DNA from: Oncomelania hupensis | Lineage: Eukaryota > Mollusca > Gastropoda > Littorinimorpha > Pomatiopsidae | Reading direction: 5' to 3' | DNA length: 64,000 bases | Assembly: GCA_036898135.1 (NCBI GenBank) | Contig: CM072525.1 | Span: 58,087,049-58,151,048, forward strand | Shown: piece after piece, positions 1 to 10,630 of the stretch | Numbering within the stretch: the first letter of the stretch is position 1 | Layout of the letters: every line of letters starts with the position of its first letter | Translations under genes and position numbers: made by a program | The notes under the pieces: generated by a model | Databases searched by the model: none | What the model was told of the DNA's origin: nothing | Seen by the model: the letters and a program-made list of their open reading frames with translations, nothing else

Positions 1-953
1 CAGTCACATACACTGAAAAAAGTTCTCAAAGGGTCGTTGGGGAGAAGGAGGGCCATACTGTAGCCAAAGTTTGAATAACATTCTAAATCAGTCAAATATA
101 ACTAAAAGTGACACAAATTTGTAACATGATGGAATAGCTTTTGATACAAGTATAATTATTAATTTCCAGTTCATATAAAATACTTTTTCCCCAGTTTTAT
201 TTTCAAAAATCGTCAACACATAATAAATATTTCATTAAACACCAGCAACTTCAAAGTGCCACATGTACAGACGGCATTGTAAATTTCGTTAATGTAACTG
301 AATAATAATGCATAATAGACTTGTACATAATGTTTGACGATTCTGGAGGAAATTGTAGACGCTGATGACAACAAAATTAGTGCCTCATGGTAAATAAATG
401 GTGGATTTAAATATTCGTTAGAACCATGCACATTACGAAGCTTCGTTACATTCATATAAAATAAAAAATAAATAATCAAATGTAATACATAACAAATAAT
501 AATTCTGTATAACGAAGAAATAACAAAGAGCATATTTACAGATACAATAAAAATCAAACCAACTATTTAAATAATGAAAACAATGTTTGGTGCAGATGTG
601 CATACGACATACAAGTCAAGTGCACTGTACTCAATTTTGCATGTGCGATGTGCTGTGCTAAGTAACAAAGCATTTAAAAAATAAAAAAAACTAATAATAC
701 TGTGATAGCCATCACACATTTATTTTTTGGAATTTCAAATGCAAAGGCTAAAAACCAAAATAATCAACTAGGAAAGCTTAGATTGAAAAGAACAATTTTG
801 TTCTACAAAGGCGTTAATTAGTACACAATTTAGAAGCGTATTAGCAGGCCTAGTTTTCAGTTATTCAATGACAAAGTGTTAAACTAAGCTTAATCGCATA
901 TCGTGTCAGCCACAACTGACGTAAAGCTGATTATTTCTTTCCAGATAAAGCCG
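1..953. other. AT-rich stretch, nothing recognised
   Basis: AT-rich non-coding DNA. Reading frames here are short and of biased composition. No repeat, splice-flanked exon or RNA gene was recognised. Confidence 0.6.
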
Positions 954-966
954 TTCAGTATATTGT

Positions 967-1536
967 TAAAAAAAATGGTAAAGGTAGTCCCTTAGCCTTG
1001 TGGCCGTAGGGGAGTGTGATGTTGGAGATCACACTTATCTTGGGCCAGCGTAATGAGTGTGAAGCCCATCTCTCTCCCTCGCTGCTTTACCTTCCCCACC
1101 CTTAAGAGAGTAGGTACTCAGTCACAGTTGAGTCAACTGGGGGCGTTGTTATTTGTCGCTTCACGTTTTGCGGTCACCCATCCAAGTGGGCGGTGCTTAA
1201 CTTGCGACACAGTAGCGAGTGCTCCAACCACTACGCTACGCGGTGGTTGGAGCACTCGCTACCGTGTCGCAAGTTAAGCACCGTCCAGTGCGGTTAGAAC
1301 TTGGATGTGTGACCGCAAAACGTGAAGCGACAAATAACAACGCCCCCAGTTGACTCAACTGTGACTGAGTACCTACTCTCTTAAGGGTGGGGAAGGTAAA
1401 GCAGCATGTAGCGTTAGAATTCTTCCACGTCATTTTGAGAGAGATGAGCGTCACCCTCATTACGCTGGCCCAAGATAAGTGTGATCTCCAACATCACGCT
1501 CCCCTACGGCCACAAGGCTATGGGACTACCTTTACC
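967..1536. mobile_element. Inverted dimer of a 5S-rRNA-derived SINE
   Basis: Two arms (about 977-1235 minus, 1241-1536 plus) are near-perfect inverted copies meeting head to head at about 1231-1242. Next to the centre, each arm carries a stretch that reads like the internal promoter part of 5S rRNA: AAGTTAAGCACCG, then GGTTAG.ACTTGGATG.GTGACCGC on the right arm. That is the hallmark of 5S-derived (SINE3-type) retroposons. The outer ends are the SINE 3' ends (CTACCTTTACC). The whole 570-bp unit is flanked by a 13-bp duplication TTCAGTATATTGT at 954-966 and 1537-1549, so it appears to have inserted as one piece. The right arm carries an extra segment of about 30 bp at 1404-1436. A foldback DNA transposon is a less likely alternative, because the duplication is long and the core is 5S-like. 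Confidence 0.75.
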
Positions 1537-1794
1537 TTCAGTATATTGTAACTGAAAAAATAACTAAGCGGTGAAATCTTGCACGTTTTAGTAGTTTAAT
1601 ACTAACAGTATTTTTAATATGATTTCAATTAGCTTTCATTACTTATTCAGCTTGCTGTAAAATAACATTTTAACATGACATCATCATATTGTTTTGAGTA
1701 TATTTTAAAACATCAAACCAGATGACCAAACCTTTACCACTGCTATCAATCTCTGGAAAAATCATTATATTAACTGTTATTTCTCCCACTAATC

Positions 1795-1890
1795 GCCCAT
1801 CATTACCTATAATCACTCATCGTTACCTTTAATCACCCATCGTTACCTTCACCCATCGTTATCTATAATCACTCATTGTTTCCTATAGGC
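1795..1890. repeat. Degenerate short tandem repeat
   Basis: About five imperfect copies of a unit resembling CACCCATCGTTACCTATAAT, of variable length. The surrounding 1550-2220 is otherwise unassigned AT-rich sequence. Confidence 0.6.
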
Positions 1891-2220
1891 CTACTACTTT
1901 AAAGGACAACAGATACATCCCTCAAAGGTGTTAGATCCGAAAAGGATAGTAAAACATACTTTGAATAACACAAGTAGTGTTAGACCATAATCTAAGATTG
2001 TAAAGTGTTAGCAGCAATGCATGACGAGCAAACGAATGCACAGCAAACTATAATCCATAAGAAGGAAGGCAGTCGCATCACTTACACTTGTGTCTGGTCA
2101 ACAGATGGATTTAAAAAAATATTATTCCAAATCCATTAAAATATAGTATAAATATAATTTTCAAATCATGGATATTTCGCAGTTCAACATAAATAACAAA
2201 ATAGACATATACATAATCGC

Positions 2221-2395
2221 ATCTGTTTTTGTTAAAATTAAAATCTTGTATAGCTACTTTCATGTTCATACTTCTGTCATCTGTTTTTGTTAAAATTAAA
2301 ATCTTGTATAGCTACTTTCATGTTCATACTTCTGTCATCTGTTTTTGTTAAATTAAAATGTTGTATAGCTACTTTCATGTTCATACTTCTGTCAT
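2221..2395. repeat. Tandem repeat, 58-bp unit, three copies
   Basis: Three consecutive copies begin at 2221, 2279 and 2337. Each starts ATCTGTTTTTGTTAAA and ends CATACTTCTGTC. The first two are essentially identical; the third has a one-base deletion and a substitution. Confidence 0.9.
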
Positions 2396-2401
2396 AATGT
2401 T

Positions 2402-2436
2402 GCATGTAGCGTTAGAATTCTTGCACGTCATTTTGT
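2402..2436. repeat. Segment shared with the 5S-SINE right arm
   Basis: About 33 bp (GCATGTAGCGTTAGAATTCT followed by TGCACGTCATTTT) match, with one or two changes, the extra segment inserted in the 5S-SINE right arm at 1404-1436. It directly follows the 58-bp tandem repeat. Confidence 0.7.
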
Positions 2437-3334
2437 CTGAGATGGATGGATGTAATCATGGCTGCATTTACCTATTGTTGACAACTCTGGAAGAAGACAA
2501 TCCCATACAGGCTGGTATGACTATTAACAATAAGAATATTCAATCGTTCATATTTGATTTGTTTTCTTGGACCACCATTTTTACTGTACTATCAGGATGA
2601 TTATCCTCCTGTTCTTCTTTTCCTAATGCAATGTATTGCCTTCCTGCTTAGGGTGTTAATACCTTTCTAGCCTGTTTTCTGAGTGCCGCCACAAACCACG
2701 AGGCCCAAGCAATGTGTCGCAGACGGCGCATTCCCTCTGAAAAAGACATATAGTACACATACATATTGCCAGACCAATTTGTCAGCTGAACACCCCAGAA
2801 CAAAACGCCTCACACAACTATACAGCAGCATCGTACGTATGTGTATAATCATCAATGATAATGTATCATCATAATCATCATCAACATTACCATCATCATC
2901 ATCATCATCATGTTGTTATTGTGCTCAAAGGTGTTGTCTCTATCTTAAAAGCTCTGAAATTTATTTAAACAAATTATATATATAATTATATAACACTCAC
3001 TGGGCCCCGGAAATGGGTAGTTGTTTTTCCTCACCGCATCTGTTCGTACGACTGCACAGTATAAAGTATATTATACAGTACCTCGTTTTCAGTGTGAGCA
3101 AAACAACCTGTGTACACGTAGGCATACAGAAAGTACGTGCACGCGTGTTGTGTGCTTTAATGGGTGTTTCTGTGTTTATGTGAAAGTGATTGTGTGTCTG
3201 CTCGGTCGTCAGTGCATGCACGTGTTTGCGTGAGTATGTTTATGTGTGCGGCCGTTATGCAATAGAACAGCCTAGAGTCTATGTACTCACCCCCCCCCCC
3301 CCCCAAAAAAAAAAAAAAAAAAAGATTTAAATGT
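2437..3334. other. Unassigned, with simple repeats
   Basis: Contains an ATC-type microsatellite at about 2868-2912, a TG-rich stretch at 3140-3250, and a C run followed by an A run at 3291-3323. No gene was recognised. Confidence 0.5.
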
Positions 3335-3868
3335 ACAAAAAAAATGTGACCCGCCGTCGGTCTGTACGTCTGTCTGCCGTCTTTCTATGCAAGACTTGCA
3401 AGTGGATTAATATCTCAGAAACTATTTCAACTACCACAACCGAACTTAATAAGATGGTATATATTAATGAGACCTCATAAATGATCAGTGAATAAATGAT
3501 TTCACTTCAAGGTCCAAGGTCAACAAATGTTAGTCAAAAATGAAAAATTTAAAAGTTATTAATATTGAACTTATCATTCTTTGAAGCATGATAAATATCA
3601 ATGAGAAAGACATTCTATGCAAATTCAGTCAACCTCACTACAAGGTCAAGGTCACTGAAGCTGTCCAAAGTCGGTTAGTACAGTGTACTAACCGACTTTG
3701 GACAGCTTACAGGTACTTTGAAGTGACTTTGACCCTAAATTATGAGAGATATATAGTACAAACTTGTTGTATTAAAGATTATAGATTGATCTTTCATACA
3801 TGTTCCGTTTTTGCGTTGATCTTGAAGGTCAAGGTAATTCTAGGCCTTGCAAAAACCTTTTAAAAAAA
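3335..3868. repeat. AAGGTCA-rich interspersed repeat with a perfect palindrome
   Basis: A dispersed repeat with several AAGGTCA-type motifs (near 3508-3525, 3641-3655, 3717-3731 and 3825-3837), including a direct AAGGTCAAGGTCA. It holds a perfect 25-nt inverted repeat with a one-base spacer (3658-3682 and 3684-3708). Related, shorter matches with the same motifs lie near 17490-17570 and 21700-21905, so this is probably a repeat family. The class of element is unknown. Confidence 0.6.
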
Positions 3869-3879
3869 TCGGTAATCAT

Positions 3880-3928
3880 CTTCTTCTTGCGTAGATTAAC
3901 GTCCCCGGACACATAGCGTACAGGGGAC
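3880..3928 (-). mobile_element. Ultrashort hairpin retroposon, copy 1
   Basis: A 49-bp insertion flanked by identical 11-bp duplications TCGGTAATCAT (3869-3879 and 3929-3939). Read on the minus strand it starts GTCCCC, forms a hairpin with GGGGAC, continues GTTAATCTAC and ends in an AAG-repeat tail. Four further copies in this window start at the same point. Confidence 0.8.
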
Positions 3929-4186
3929 TCGGTAATCATACATTAGAATGGCTCTTTTATTTCGCCCTGGGGTTGCACATTGCGGGTCCGCATCGATTCC
4001 CGATTGAGCAGTTTTTTGATCAGCTCAGATTGTTCTTGCACGGTTTTCACGAGAGAGTCAATGCATCAAACATAGTCTGGAACTCAGGATCGATAGCCGT
4101 ATTCACTCGGTTCATTGACTGAGGGATGCGAGTGGCCCTTGACAATAACGCTGACCAGTCATCGCCCTCACTTGCCTACCTTTCTT

Positions 4187-4290
4187 GTTGATCCACATGC
4201 CCTCTTTCGTCTTTGTAAACTCGTAGGCCTCCTACATAGTATGTAATTGAGGCTTACGAAAGAGGAGACTTCACAGCTTGTGGTTGACCT
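4187..4290. mobile_element. Hairpin MITE-like element, diverged copy
   Basis: Imperfect inverted repeat whose arms contain TTTCGTCTTTGTAAACTCG on one side and diverged or deleted counterparts on the other. It matches the better-preserved hairpin at 4988-5099. Confidence 0.55.
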
Positions 4291-4509
4291 TGTTCTGTTT
4301 CTGAGAAATTTATTTTTTCGTGCTCAGTTCGTTTCGTCTTGGCCCCGGATCGTGTAGACACCTAGATGTCTTCTCTGATCAAGATTTTTTCCTGCCAGAT
4401 TTAGCGATTAAGTTATACCAATCGCCATCTTGGCATACCAGTAGATGATGTATGATGATTTTAAAATAATGACATCGATCGTCTACTGCTTACGTCAATT
4501 TAAAAACTA
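4291..4509. other. Unassigned
   Basis: Non-coding sequence between the hairpin element and the SGNH-like frame; it may include an untranslated leader of that frame. The stretch 3940-4186 is equally unassigned. Confidence 0.4.
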
Positions 4510-4743
4510 GTGACCGCCAAAGAAGAGTTCCAGGTAATGCTTTTTCACGACTTTATCATGAATGGGATTGATGCCTCGAGACTAGGAAAAGCCCACCAAA
4601 TATACGTCCGCAAAATCAAGACCCCGAAATGCGAAAACGGTGAAAATGAAGTGCAGAAGATGGAGGAAAATGTGGAGTCCGTCATCATCCACTACGGCAT
4701 CAACAACTTGAGACAAAATCAAGATCCTTCGCACTTGAAAAAA

Positions 4744-4916
4744 CATAAAGTTCTCTTATATAGCGCACTTACAAGCTCAGAGAGCTTCTCGAGGCGCTGG
4801 CCCGTAATATCCAGCAAGCACACAATAGTTTGCTGAAGTCAGGATTCGAAGCCACGTCGCCCAAGACGCACTCACAAGTCGTGCGCTCTGACCACTGAGC
4901 TATCCCTGCCGCCGGC
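4744..4916 (-). mobile_element. tRNA-derived SINE
   Basis: On the minus strand it starts with a tRNA-like head: A box TAGCTCAGTGGTCAGAGCG and B box GGCTTCGAATCCTG. It ends with GCCAGCGCCTCGAGAAGC and then GTGCGCTATATAAGAGAAC, a 3' end also found in the SINE at 44075-44500. A short duplication CTTGAA flanks it (4734-4739, 4916-4921). Confidence 0.8.
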
Positions 4917-4987
4917 TTGAAGGCTGTCATTTCCATCGTCAACGCCATCGGAGCTTTACGACAGCAGCAACCCAAGACCCGGTTAGT

Positions 4988-5099
4988 AGCACAGGCTCTG
5001 AAGTCTCTTCTTTCGTCTTTGTAAACTCGTAGGCCTCAATTACAAACTATAGTAACTGAGACCTACGAGTTTACAAAAGACGACTTCAGAGCCTGTGGT
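4988..5099. mobile_element. Hairpin MITE-like element
   Basis: About 112 bp forming a long hairpin. The left arm begins CACAGGCTCTGAAGTC and the right arm ends GACTTCAGAGCCTGTG, with about 50-bp arms and a short loop near 5041-5050. It interrupts the SGNH-like frame next to a GTAG/TAG duplication. A diverged copy lies at 4187-4290. Confidence 0.7.
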
Positions 5100-5189
5100 A
5101 GTAGTAAGCATAGCTGCTCCAGCAAAGGACCTAGAGTTGTTGGCAAAAGGCGATCTGTTCAGTGCAGTTTTTTTTTTTCATAGAAGTGT

Positions 5190-5245
5190 GATGTTATGTT
5201 ATGGTAGATTAACGTCCCCGGACACATCAGCGTATAGGGGACTTT
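5190..5245 (-). mobile_element. Ultrashort hairpin retroposon, copy 2
   Basis: A 56-bp insertion flanked by ATAGAAGTGT (5180-5189 and 5246-5255). On the minus strand the core is GTCCCCTATACGCTGATGTG followed by TCCGGGGACGTTAATCTACC, with a tail ATAACATAACATC. It interrupts the SGNH-like frame. Confidence 0.8.
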
Positions 5246-7114
5246 ATAGAAGTGTTAAAAATGAAAGACCTATTTATAGCATTCATCAGCCATTATCAGC
5301 TGCTAGATCTTTTGCTTAGAAGCCGAGACGACATCCACCCGTCAGAGTATGGGGCGCCATGTGTCCATTTATTCTATGTGACCATTCTATACATAGAATA
5401 AATTCTATGCACATAGAAAGCATTCTATACACACAAAAAGCATTCATTAGTTGAAATTCCATTTATAAAAAAGAAACCAATATTGTAAGTCATAGAATAA
5501 AATTCTTTGTATAGAATAACATTCTATAATATAGTGTAAAATTCTATGTCCATAATACAATTCTATGTATAGAATAACATTTTATAATAGAGAATAATAT
5601 TCTATGTATGTAATACAATTCTATATTATAGAATGCACTTGTATGCATAGAATTATATTCTATAACATAGAATGAATTCTATTACAAAGAATGAATTCTA
5701 TAACATAGAATGAATTCTTTAAAATAAAATAAATTGCATGACATAGAATTATTTCTATACGCATAGAATTCATTCTATAACATAGAATGAATTCTTTAAC
5801 ATAAAATAAATTATATGACATAAAATGAATTCTATGTGCATAGAATAAATTGTATAACATAGAATGGATTCTATAATAAAGAATGAATTCTATATGCATA
5901 GAATGAATTTTATAGCATAGAATAAATTCTATAACATAGAATTCATTCTATGACATAGAATGAATTCTATAGGCATAGAATGAATAGTATAACATAGAAT
6001 GAATAAGATGACATAGAATGAATTCTATGACATATAATGAATTCTATGACATAGAATGAATTCTATAACATAGAATGAATTCTATAGCATAGAATGAATT
6101 CTATGACATAGAATTTATTCTATAGCATAGAGTGAATTCTATGTTACAGAATGAATTCTATGTCATAGAATTCATTCTATGCTATATAATTCATTCTATG
6201 TTATAGAATTCATTCTATGCTATAGAATAAATTCTATCTCATATTATTCATTCTATGTCATAGAATTCATTCTATATTATAGAATTCATTCTATGTCATA
6301 GAAATCATTCTATGTCATCTTATTCATTCTATGTTATACTATTCATTCTATGCTATAGAATTCATTCTATGTCATAGAATTCATTCTATGTCATAGAATT
6401 CATTCTATGTTATAGAATGAAATCAATATAAAAACTTTTTTTTAAATAGTAAAAACTGGGGCACTGTCAAGGTATAGAGAACATTTTGGGATATTGTGAT
6501 GTTTTGAACATAGCACACTCGTGCAATAATGATTACAGAGCGATTTGTCACTGACATTCAGTTTAGAGTTGACGACATGCAGTGCTTCATCATTTGCGCT
6601 CGAAGTGGAAATCGATGAAAGGAAATGTTCTTTTCTTTGCAGAAAGGTTTTACGTCGGAGTTAGAGCATCCAAACGCAGCGCAGTACTTCACCATTTTCA
6701 AACTCGATCACGCTGTGTTATTCCGCACGTGGCCGGCACGCCTTTGTGCATAGCGCCCTGGGGGGCCGCTTGGGGTGAAATAGATTTTTTGCAATATTCA
6801 GCTTTATGAACCTTTCATTTATTATGTCTCAGAGTTGTATAGCAATATTCGACCTTTAAATATATTAATTATTGCTTTTTATGAGTGTACAGTACGGTTA
6901 TTTCTTCGGTATTGAGCGAAAAGAACTGATTATTTAATTAGATTTTGTCACTATAAACCCTTACAGAACCTCAGCACATTGTAATGAAAAAAGCAAGCAC
7001 GCAGGGGCGGAGGCGGGGGGGGGGGGAGGGTGTGACGTCAATTATTTTTATTTCTTCAGTTATCGCGCGCGTGCAAGGCTCCACGTGTCCCTTTATACGT
7101 CACAGCCTCGCTTC

Positions 7115-7480
7115 ACATAGAATGACCTCGATGCGCATAGAATGAGCATTCTATGTTATAGAATGAACATTCTATGTTATAGATGGGATTCTATGTTATA
7201 GAATGAACATTCTAAGTTATACAATGGATTCTATGTTATAGAATGAACAATCTATGTTATAGAATGAATTATATGTTATAGAATGACCATTCTATGTTAT
7301 AGAATGAACATTCTATGTTATAGAATGGATCCTATGTTATAGAATGAACATTCTGTATTATAGAATGAACATTCTATAACATAGAATGCATTCTATGTGC
7401 ACCAAATGTTAAAAAACAATTCTATGAAAATAGAATGTATTCAGTGTTGCGAATAAAATCCATTTTATGTTAAAAAAATG
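7115..7480. repeat. Internal ATTCTATG repeat block of the foldback element
   Basis: A third block of the same unit type inside the element, mostly with GAACATTCTATGTTATAGAA spacing rather than the GAATTC-centred form of the arms. Confidence 0.7.
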
Positions 7481-7609
7481 AATTTTATGTCATACAATTC
7501 TTGCTGTGTTATACAATTAATTCTATATACATATAATTCATTTCATTCACATAAAATTAAAAAACACAACTAATAAATTGTAACAAAATTTAGAATTTAA
7601 AAAAAGATA

Positions 7610-8100
7610 TTGTATGACACATCACCACATCGCATCATCACCACATCGATCACATCATCACATCACATCACTGCATCACATTGCTTCATCACCATCATCG
7701 TGAAAACGCACCACCACATAAAATCACATCATATCAACAAATCATTACATCACATCAGCCGACATCACAGCAGCAGCACATCTTCACATTGCAGCAGACA
7801 GCACATATCATGGCATCAGTGAATCACATCACATAATCTAATCACCCCACCCCTCCCACCCATCACATTTGTGGTGCAGTGTGGTGTGATTTAGAGTGAT
7901 GTAGTGTGGTGATGTGATGTGGTAATGTGTATGTATGTATCTGCAATACAGTTCTATTATGCCTTAAAAGCAGTGAATCAGACCACATCGTCACATAACC
8001 TAATCACTCCACCACACCTACCCATCACATTTGTGGTGCAGTGTGATGTAGAGTGATGTGGTGTGGTGATGGGGTGTGGCAATGTGTATATCTCTCTGCA
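7610..8100. repeat. CATCA-rich block and inverted/duplicated TGATGTGG segments
   Basis: A CATCACAT-type array (7610-7850) is followed by two related copies (about 7850-7965 and 8000-8110) of a segment containing CACATTTGTGGTGCAGTGTG and GTGATGTGG repeats. Confidence 0.6.
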
Positions 8101-9296
8101 ATACAGTCCCATGTAATAAAAAATGTTCTCTATACCTTGACAGTGCCCCAGTTTTTACTATTTTAAAAAAAGTGTATATATTGATTTCATTCTATAACAT
8201 AGAATGAAGTCTATGACATAGAATGAATTCTATGACATAGAATGAATTCTATGACATAGAATGAATTCTATAGCATAGAATGAATAGTATAACATAGAAT
8301 GAATAAGATGACATAGCATGAATTCTATGACATAGAATGAATTCTATAACATAGAATGAATTCTATAGCAAAGAATGAATTCTATGACATAGAATTTATT
8401 CTATAGCATAGAATGAATTCTATAGCATAGAATGAATTCTATGACATAGGATTCATTCTGTAACATAGAATTCATTCTATGCTATAGAATAAATTCTATG
8501 TCATAGAATTCATTCTATGCTATAGAATTCATTCTATGTTATAGAATTCATTCTATGCTATAGAATAAATTCTATGTCATAGAATTCATTCTATGCTATA
8601 GAATTCATTCTATGTTATAGAATTCATTCTATGTCATAGAATTCATTCTATGTCATCTTATTCATTCTATGTTATACTATTCATTCTATGCCTATAGAAT
8701 TCATTCTATGTCATAGAATGAATTCTATGTCATAGAATGAATTCTATGTCATAGAATTCATTCTATGCTATAAAATTCATTCTATGCATATAGAATTCAT
8801 TCTTTATTATAGAATTCATTCTATGTTATACAATTTATTCTATGCACATAGAATTCATTTTATGTCATATAATTTATTTTATGTTAAAGAATTCATTCTA
8901 TGTTATAGAATGAATTGTATGCACATAGAATAAATTCTATGTTATAAATTCATTCTTTGTAATAGAATTCATTCTATGTTATAGAATACAATTCTATGCA
9001 TACAAGTGCATTCTATAATATAGAATTGTATTACATACATAGAATCTTATTCTCTATTATAAAATGTTATTCTATACATAGAATTGTATTATGGACATAG
9101 AATTTTACACTATAATATAGAATGTTATTCTATACAAAGAATTTTATTCTATGACTTACAATATTGGTTTCTTTTTTATAAATGGAATTTCAACTAATGA
9201 ATGCTTTTTGTGTGCATAGAATGCTTTCTATGTGCATAGAATTTATTCTATGTATAGAATAGTCACATAGAATAAATGGACACATGGCGCCCCATA

Positions 9297-9335
9297 CAGA
9301 GGGGATCCGCTGCTCTTGCCAAGAACCTTGGATGA
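9297..9335 (+). pseudogene. C-terminal remnant of the SGNH-like frame
   Basis: Encodes GSAALAKNLG and then a stop at 9333-9335. Its position just right of the foldback suggests the target was the end of the SGNH-like ORF; the join is one base out of frame. Another frame across 9302-9450 is also open and contains MFSDHETGG, which resembles an alkaline-phosphatase motif, but this may be chance. Confidence 0.35.
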
Positions 9336-9666
9336 CACATTCATTCGTTATTCTGGCAAAGCCCTCGACGACCCGCGCGTAGTCATGTTTTCAGACCACG
9401 AAACTGGTGGGACTGACGAGGGCAGCGGATCGCCTCTGGAACATGGCACGCAATGTTAATTGTTGACAGTATATGTTTAAAAAAAATTTTTTAATTGATA
9501 AAATGATATTAAAATATTTTATTTTATATTAATCAAAAGTTAAGCAGCATGTCATCGCTGTAGAACCGTTTTAATAATTACTTCAACATTTGTGATTTTC
9601 ATAAGTTTTCTGGTTGTGTAATTCATATAGGTTTCTTGCAATAACTTTTAATTATTACTTTTCCTT

Positions 9667-9706
<40 letters not shown>

Positions 9707-9789
9707 AGAGAGAACCCTTATGAATTAAAAAAAGCTATTTTTCATACATACAACATCTTGAAAACTTTTTAAAAGATCATAGCCCTCAT
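9336..9789. other. Unassigned, with GA microsatellite
   Basis: AT-rich sequence with a GA-repeat at about 9667-9712. No gene was recognised. Confidence 0.5.
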
Positions 9790-10329
9790 GTGTTATGCTT
9801 ACAATCTTTGAACGTCGTAAGAGGAAAGTTGCCAAAGCTTCATGGTCCTGTGTCAGAACTGTCGTCCAGTAAAATCAACACAGTTGTATACGTCAGAAAT
9901 GGTTTGGATTATAACATTATTACTTCGCCAGTTGGACAAAATATGAATGATGTGTTTTCATCTGCTATAAAGTTGAAACATATTCTTATATTTGTTTAAA
10001 TGTGATGTCTGTCTACTATCCAAAAGGTCCAACTCATTTAAATAGTGACTGGCTTGAAAGATCTGAGAAATGGATAATAACTTCAATCTTCAATCTAATA
10101 ATCTTCATTGTGGGATAATGATTATAGGGGTGTTTCGATTTATAGATTAATTGACAATATTGGATTCTTCTCTAGTAATTATGAATGATGGAACAATAAC
10201 TCTTCCCTGACATTTCTGTACACCGTCCTTCAAAGTTTGATTTGACATTAGTTTCACCCAACATTGTTGTTTATTGTATTTGGGACACTGAAACTAATAA
10301 ACTTGGTAGTGATCACTTTCCTTTAATAC
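9790..10329 (+). pseudogene. LINE endonuclease (EEP) domain relic
   Basis: Across frameshifts and stops it shows the C-terminal half of a LINE apurinic-like endonuclease: MNDGTIT (10185-10205 region), HRPSKFDLTLVSP, and SDHFPLIH ending near 10329. The S-D-H triad is the catalytic terminus of this family. The upstream open segment (9790-9999) probably belongs to the same protein. It could be ORF2 of the LINE whose ORF1 is the SGNH-like frame upstream, but that link is inference. Confidence 0.55.
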
Positions 10330-10346
10330 ATGTATTATTATTTAAT

Positions 10347-10630
10347 GAAACTGTGGCCTGAAATACTTCCGCCACCTCCGGGTCCTGCAGTTTGTCCATG
10401 TCGAACTTCAGACTGGTGCACTTTGCTGTGTTTACTCTCTTCAAGTGGAGCCGGAAAGACATCATCACGAGATCGTGGTCACTTCCGATGTCAGCTCCTG
10501 AAAAAGTGCGTGTCCTGCCAATGTTGATGCTTGATTTGAAGCGTTCCTTGACCATGATGTAGTCGATCTGGTTGTGATGCTCCCCGCCAGAACTGTGCCA
10601 TGTCCATCGTCTGGATTTTTTGTGGAGACC
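10347..10630 (-). pseudogene. RTE-type LINE fragment: end of the endonuclease domain
   Basis: Encodes RRWTWHSSGGEHHNQIDYIM and then GADIGSDHDLVMMSFRLHLK, typical of the C-terminal EEP endonuclease of RTE/BovB-type LINEs (N-Q-I-D-Y and S-D-H). It matches the copy at 36955-37602. Both ends are truncated, with no GGATA tail. Confidence 0.75.

Larger units (their letters stand above)
4510..5347 (+). pseudogene. SGNH/GDSL-hydrolase-like reading frame, broken by insertions
   Basis: The frame shows remnants of SGNH-hydrolase blocks: FHDFIMNGIDASRL (block I region, Ser not kept in the usual GDS form), VIIHYGINNLR (block III, G-x-N), VVVSIAAPAKD, and DDIHPSE near 5330 (block V, Asp and His). It is interrupted by a tRNA-SINE (4744-4916), a hairpin element (4988-5099), an ultrashort retroposon (5190-5245) and the foldback element starting at 5348. 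For the first two, skipping the insert plus one flanking duplicate keeps the frame open, so the insertions postdate a coding sequence. A C-terminal remnant (GSAALAKNLG then stop, ending 9335) appears beyond the foldback, one base out of frame. Such domains occur in some LINE ORF1 proteins and in viral or host esterases; which source applies here is unknown. Confidence 0.5.
5348..9296. mobile_element. Foldback element with 1.1-kb inverted arms of palindromic units
   Basis: The left arm (5348 to about 6484) and right arm (about 8122 to 9296) are inverted copies. Outer ends are TATGGGGCGCCATGTGTCC and its complement; inner ends are the CACTGTCAAGGTATAGAGAAC sequence at 6461-6482 and its complement at 8126-8147. 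The arms consist of dozens of short units of the type ATAGAATGAATTCTAT, each itself palindromic. A 5-bp duplication CAGAG flanks the element (5343-5347, 9297-9301). The internal 1.6 kb has no transposase-like frame. This matches Foldback/Galileo-type architecture (long terminal inverted repeats built of subrepeats), so it is probably non-autonomous. Confidence 0.75.

Noticed and set aside
1262..1330. 5S rRNA gene
   Set aside because: Only about 50-60 nt resemble 5S rRNA, and they lie within a repeated, duplication-flanked element.
5660..5899. ORFs in the ATTCTATG repeat
   Set aside because: Product of the repeat unit with no stop in one frame.
7610..7822. His/Ser-rich ORF
   Set aside because: Translation of a CATCA array.
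7115..9300. CRISPR-like array
   Set aside because: Regularity comes from palindromic repeat units without unique spacers, in a eukaryotic genome.
9302..9450. Alkaline-phosphatase-like frame (MFSDHETGG)
   Set aside because: One short motif only, frame extends into the foldback arm, and a competing frame fits the SGNH relic.
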